Under the pieces are notes generated by a model. It did not search any database. It was not told the origin of the DNA and worked only from the letters and a program-made list of their open reading frames with translations. The position numbers and the translations under genes were made by a program. Positions 6,785-10,095 of a DNA stretch of 10,095 nucleotides are shown here, piece after piece (position 1 is the first letter of the stretch; every line of letters starts with the position of its first letter). Location: contig JAAUPT010000029.1 of NCBI GenBank assembly GCA_012032965.1, forward strand, positions 1 to 10,095. Direction: 5' to 3'. Source of the DNA: Nitrospira sp. GTDB taxonomy: Bacteria; Nitrospirota; Nitrospiria; Nitrospirales; Nitrospiraceae.

Positions 6785-7706
6785 CTACTGATACACGCGT
6801 TGGCGCATCGAAAGAAGAATCATCAGCCGGCTGTGCAGAGAGGTGAGGTCATCGAGCAGTTCGATCTTGGTATCTCGAACAAGATCTCCGAACGCGTGGG
6901 CACCCTGACCACCACTGCAACAGGCCATCGGGTGACCAATTGTTGAAATTCCTTCAGCTGCTGGAGCATTGCGGCCTCAGACTTTGCTTCAGTGAGAGAG
7001 AGAAGCACGAGATCTGGACAGATCTTCTCGCAGAAAGCAACGAGGTCTGACATCGGAAGGTTAGGGCCAAGGTAATACACCTGGCAACCTCTGGTCGATA
7101 CGATATATGCAACGGCTTGAGCGCCTATTTCATGCGTCTCCCCTTCCGGGCAGGCGATCACAACCCGCGGACCGAATTCATTCACCGGAAGTTGATTCAT
7201 AACCGAAAACAACTTCTGCTGAACGAGCTTCGTCACATAATGTTCGGTGGCTGTACCAAGGTGACCCTCGTGCCACTGTTCCCCGATTCGTCGTAGCAGT
7301 GGGAGTAAAATTCGCTGAACAGCTTCTTCGAACGGAATCACGGCCACTGCGCCGTTCAGTTTCCGCTCGAACCCCGCCTTATCGATCGGGACAAGCAATG
7401 CCATCAATTCATCTAACAGATGGTCATGAGGTTTCTGGTCCTCTACTGTAATTGGGGTTGCGACACGCATACGCGCGACGAGGGAATCGCGCCCTCCGTT
7501 GCAAGGCCACCGATTGTCGCACCTTGTTCCATCTGGGTTTTCACAAACCGAAGGAGTGCGATATCCTCATCGCTGTATTCACGATAGTGGTTCAAACTTC
7601 GTGAGGGTTGGACCAGCCCATACCGCCTTTCCCACACGCGAATAACGTCCTTTGAGAGTCCGGTCAATTTTGCAACCCTATGAATTCTATGTTTATTCAT
7701 AAACAT
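6785..7706 (-). CDS. MerR-family regulator with B12-binding domain (CarH-like), two frame breaks
   Basis: Three minus-strand pieces make one 307-residue protein once a base is restored near 7487-7494 (GGGCGCGAT for probable GGGCCGCGAT) and another near 6908-6915 (GTGGTGG for GTGGGTGG). Residues 4-70 are a MerR winged helix (HRVAKLTGLSKDVIRVWERRYG). Then comes a four-helix B12-binding-2 region with W145-H146 and E155-H156, the W-x9-E-H signature of CarH photoreceptors. A cobalamin-binding fold follows with E190-T-H192-E-I-G, the E-x-H-x-x-G motif whose His binds cobalt, and the GGQGAH loop. In known CarH proteins an adenosylcobalamin-bound tetramer represses DNA in the dark and falls apart in light. 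The tail beyond the second break ends SMRQRVYQ. The start is ATG 7706 or 7700. It is divergent from the cytochrome gene. Cobalamin binding and light sensing are inferred from motifs. Confidence 0.88.
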
Positions 7707-7711
7707 TGTAT

Positions 7712-7740
7712 ATTGTATTGGAATGTCTAATGTTTGTCAA
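7712..7740 (-). promoter_or_regulatory. Sigma-70 promoter of the MerR/B12 regulator gene
   Basis: On the minus strand a perfect TTGACA (7740-7735) is followed after 17 bases by TACAAT (7717-7712), five of six matches to TATAAT. The expected transcription start falls at about 7705-7706, on or next to the first ATG, so the mRNA may be leaderless. The -10 box lies inside the left arm of the inverted repeat. Confidence 0.65.
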
Positions 7741-7760
7741 TTGTATTTCAAATAACACTA

Positions 7761-7789
7761 TTGACACATTTGACATCGTGTCTTATACA
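7761..7789 (+). promoter_or_regulatory. Sigma-70 promoter of the tetraheme cytochrome gene
   Basis: A perfect TTGACA (7761-7766) and TATACA (7784-7789, four of six) are spaced by 17 bases. The start would be about 7796, giving a leader of around 40 bases. The spacer and flanks carry TACAA elements shared with the opposite promoter. Confidence 0.7.
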
Positions 7790-7837
7790 ATAGACATACA
7801 AGATACAAACATTGAACACACTAAAATGGAGGTCGTC

Positions 7838-8448
7838 ATGGCAGGCAAATTCCGGCAATACTTAGGCGCATCGGGCGGCGCCCTGCTTCTTGGCGCCGTT
7901 CTCATGGTCGGAGCAATCGCCGTGGTCTTCGGCGGGGAGCACGCCCTCTCCAGTACCGAGTTCTGCGTGAGCTGTCATTCCCAAACCTACCCGTGGGAGG
8001 AGCTGAAAAATCCTCGCACTATGGCGCACTAGGGGCCGATCCAGGCTGCAAGGACTGCCACGTCCCTCAGGGCTTGGGGAACTTCCATCTGGCCCTATGG
8101 ACGCACATCTATGACGGGTCGCGCGCCGTACTTGCAGAGATGATGTATGACTACTCGACAATCGAGAAATTTAACGAGCGCCGGCCTATCATGGCCCATT
8201 ACGCGCGCATGTCCCTCAAAAACTGGGACAGCGTCACTTGCCGGGATTGCCATAAGAACACCAAGCCACCCGGCGCATCGGCGAAGGCCGCGCACCAGAA
8301 GATGGAAACCGAGGGTGCCACCTGCATTGACTGCCACCAGAATCTGGTGCATAAAAAAGTCCCGGAAAGCGATCTCAACGCGAGTTTAGCGCAGGGCATG
8401 ATGGTGTTAAAGGAAAGCAATAAGAAAACAGAAGAAGAAGAGGACTGA
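7838..8448 (+). CDS. cycB: Tetraheme NapC/NirT-family cytochrome c (cytochrome cM552-like), one frame break
   Basis: Two overlapping frames join into a 203-residue protein if the A-run at 8006-8010 has six rather than five bases (EELKKSSHYGALG). It has an N-terminal membrane anchor (about 13-32) and four haem-binding sites: CVSCH (43-47), CKDCH (71-75), CRDCH (135-139) and CIDCH (163-167). The tail is acidic. NapC/NirT proteins take electrons from, or pass them to, the quinone pool. The stretches ALSSTEFCVSCH, KFNERRPIMAH and EGATCIDCHQNLVHK resemble, as I recall, cytochrome cM552 (CycB), which relays electrons from hydroxylamine oxidation to quinone in ammonia oxidisers. NrfH and NapC are the alternatives. 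The start at 7838 has GGAGG five bases upstream; longer in-frame ATG starts lie in the promoter region and are rejected. hao and cycA are not in view. Confidence 0.85.
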
Positions 8449-8664
8449 TCCAGCTCTCTTAACCAGTGCTATTCCGACATCAAAAGGGCAATGTTCGTTT
8501 CGTACTCAGGCACGATTGAACGGCTGAACAGATGATGGATCACATCTTCTATACTAACCCAGGGTCCGAGCGGCGAACCTCAGTGGTGGGAGCTGTTCTC
8601 TCAGTGAACACCCCATAGACCAGCTTGTCGGATTTGGACAATTGTCAGAGAGGGAGGTGACGTA

Positions 8665-9868
8665 ATGAACAGGGGGAAGATCGGGAGGTTAGTCCTGGTG
8701 GTGGCATCCACCCTGACTCTCCTGACTCTATCAGGGAGGTTTGCCCACTCAGCAGAACTCATGCCATTGGACCCAGTTCCGGCCGCTTATGCAAAGAAAA
8801 AGATGCCGACCGGCTGGTGGACGGATACAAAGGTCATTAAGGAGGGAAAAGACATTTATTTCGGGGAAGCCATCCCACTGGTTGCCTGTCACTCTTGCCA
8901 CGGTCAGGATGGACGACCAGTAAGCAGTGGGGGGGCTCCGTGACCAGAACAACACCAGCCGTTTCTCTGACAGCTACTGGTACTGGCGGGTGGCGGAAGG
9001 TATTCCCAAAACACCAATGACGCCTTGGAAATCGCTCCTTTCAGAAGACCAGATATGGAAAGTGATCGCGTTTATACATACCTTCTCACATAAGGGTAAA
9101 CCCTCCCAACATACGGATTATAAGCAGCCCGAACTCACAAAGAAGATCGTGGTCAAAGATGTGGCACCCATGATGCTCGTACCAGCGGGGGAATTTGCCA
9201 TGGGGAGCAACGGAGCTGCTGACCATGAAAAGCCCGAGCACAGAGTCTTTCTCGACGCCTATTATATGGACGTGTACGAAGTGACGGTCGGGCAATATGA
9301 GGAGTTTCTAGAGACCACCAGTTTTGACCCTCCTCCGTCATGGACAACCATGGCCCAGCCTTCCTATGAGAACCGCCCGGTTGTCAATATCGATTGGAAG
9401 GATGCGAACAACTATTGCAGGTGGGCCGGCAAGCGGCTGCCAACGGAAGCCGAATGGGAGAAGGCGGCACGGGGGACGGACGGTCGCATGTATCCATGGG
9501 GCAACGATCCACCAAATCAACTCCGGGCGAACTACGGGAAGGACAAGTGGGACAACCACAATGCACTGCTGCCGGTGGGGCAATTACAAGACGGGAAGAG
9601 CCCCTATGGGATCTATGATCTAGCGGGAAACGTCTGGGAGTGGGTGAGTGACTGGTATGACCCAAATTATTATATGACCAGCCCATCGAAAAACCCCCAG
9701 GGACCCGAAACCGGTAAATACAAGGTCTTGCGGGGAGGCTCATGGGACCTTGCTGCCGAGAACCTGCGATCTTCTCGGCGGGACTTCAATATACCATCGA
9801 CCGCCGACTACGATTCACCGGCGTATCGGAACTTCAACAGCGGGTTTCGATGTGCGAGGACTCCGTAG
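8665..9868 (+). CDS. Secreted cytochrome c fused to FGE-sulfatase-like domain, one frame break
   Basis: ATG 8665 follows GGGAGG by seven bases. The first frame gives a signal peptide (cleavage near AHSA-E), then a monohaem site CHSCH (75-79). It stops at 8943 only because the G-run at 8929-8935 has seven bases. With six, the frame continues through a cytochrome c tail (SYWYWRVAEG, candidate haem-ligand Met in TPMTPW near 118) into a formylglycine-generating-enzyme-like domain (about 167-399): MMLVPAGEFAMGSNG, DVYEVTVGQY, RLPTEAEWEKAARG, YDLAGNVWEWVSDWY, VLRGGSWD, SGFRCARTP. Total corrected length is 400 residues. The paired active-site cysteines of true FGE near the C-terminus are absent (ENLRSSRRDFN at that place), so sulfatase activation is unlikely. 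It probably acts in the periplasm in electron transfer; the role of the second domain is unknown. Confidence 0.87.
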
Positions 9869-10003
9869 TCTTTGGGAGTCTCCACGGCCTGCTGGATGCT
9901 CGGTATTCTGCATGAAGAGAACCTATAGCGAGACAACGAAAAGACCACCGAAAGGCTGTCAATGAGGGTGTTCTACAATCTTTCCAAATAAGGAGGGATG
10001 CCG

Positions 10004-10095
10004 ATGACACGACATAGCTACCGAATCGCTCTAGCGCTGACCGGAGTTCTGGCCACGATCCTTACCACTGGCTTACCGCTCCAGTCAGCATTCGG
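10004..10095 (+). CDS. Exported protein, only the signal peptide visible
   Basis: ATG 10004 lies six bases after AAGGAGGG. The 30 visible codons encode a basic start (MTRHSYR) and a hydrophobic core (IALALTGVLATILTTGLPL) followed by QSAFG, a typical Sec signal peptide. An in-frame ATG at 9998 touches the ribosome site and is less likely. It lies 135 bases after the cytochrome/FGE-like gene on the same strand and may belong to the same unit. The mature protein is beyond the window, so no function can be given. Confidence 0.75.
   Translation, partial: MTRHSYRIALALTGVLATILTTGLPLQSAF

Larger units (their letters stand above)
7706..7808. repeat. Inverted-repeat operator candidate between the regulator and cytochrome genes
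   Basis: TTGTATATTGTA (7706-7717) and TACAAGATACAA (7797-7808) are inverted copies matching at 11 of 12 positions. Each arm is itself a TTGTA direct repeat with a 7-base period. Another TTGTA (7741-7745) and another TACAA (7786-7790) lie between them, in the same orientation as the nearer arm. The left arm covers the regulator's -10 box and start; the right arm covers roughly +1 to +12 of the cytochrome transcript. The two -35 regions also resemble each other in opposite orientation (TTGACA, CATT, GACAT). This fits autorepression together with control of the cytochrome gene; no binding is proven. Confidence 0.6.

Noticed and set aside
7706..7837. N-terminal extension of the cytochrome from ATG 7706
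   Set aside because: It would translate through both promoters and the operator. ATG 7838 has a good Shine-Dalgarno and is followed by a normal membrane anchor.
9384..9743. Minus-strand frames across the FGE-like domain
   Set aside because: Shadows of a strongly conserved plus-strand domain.
1..10095. CRISPR array, insertion sequence, prophage or attachment site
   Set aside because: No regularly spaced repeats, transposase, integrase or terminal inverted repeats were seen. The tRNA-Glu 3' end shows no nearby duplicate.

Overview
The window most likely comes from a complete ammonia-oxidising (comammox) Nitrospira or a close relative. The main evidence is a full-length ammonia monooxygenase subunit C (AmoC) standing alone without amoA or amoB, together with a tetraheme NapC/NirT-family cytochrome that reads like cytochrome cM552 of ammonia oxidisers, and a secreted c-type cytochrome fused to a sulfatase-modifying-factor-like domain. 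No marker gene fixes the species. The assignment rests on protein recognition, not on a search.

Left part (1-3500). A YkgJ-type cysteine-cluster protein runs off the left edge on the minus strand, behind an unrecognised 196-residue gene that it overlaps. Then come an HU-type nucleoid protein with a good sigma-70 promoter, a minus-strand MoaD/ThiS-like ubiquitin-fold protein whose GG is not C-terminal, a hypothetical gene overlapping rfbC (dTDP-4-dehydrorhamnose 3,5-epimerase), and a tRNA-Glu(TTC).

Middle (3500-6700). A small glycine-rich RRM RNA-binding protein is broken by one base. It is followed by about 430 bp with only doubtful minus-strand reading frames, a zinc-ribbon membrane protein, and amoC with its own extended -10 box, Shine-Dalgarno and strong hairpin terminator (all minus strand). 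A plus-strand DUF1566 lipoprotein-like or anchored protein follows.

Right part (6785-10095). A MerR-type regulator with a C-terminal B12-binding module is transcribed divergently from the cM552-like cytochrome. The regulator carries the W-x9-E-H and E-x-H-x-x-G signatures of the CarH photoreceptor group. The 131-bp intergenic region holds two sigma-70 promoters with 17-bp spacers, one per direction, and a 12-bp inverted repeat (11 of 12 matches) covering the regulator's -10/start and the first transcribed bases of the cytochrome gene. This suggests control of a quinone-reactive multiheme cytochrome by a cobalamin-dependent, possibly light-sensing, regulator. A cytochrome c/FGE-like fusion and the start of another exported protein follow.

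Five single-base reading-frame breaks occur in four otherwise well-conserved genes (RRM, regulator twice, cytochrome, fusion), all in homopolymers or short GC repeats. I read these as probable residual sequencing errors, and I give the corrected gene spans.
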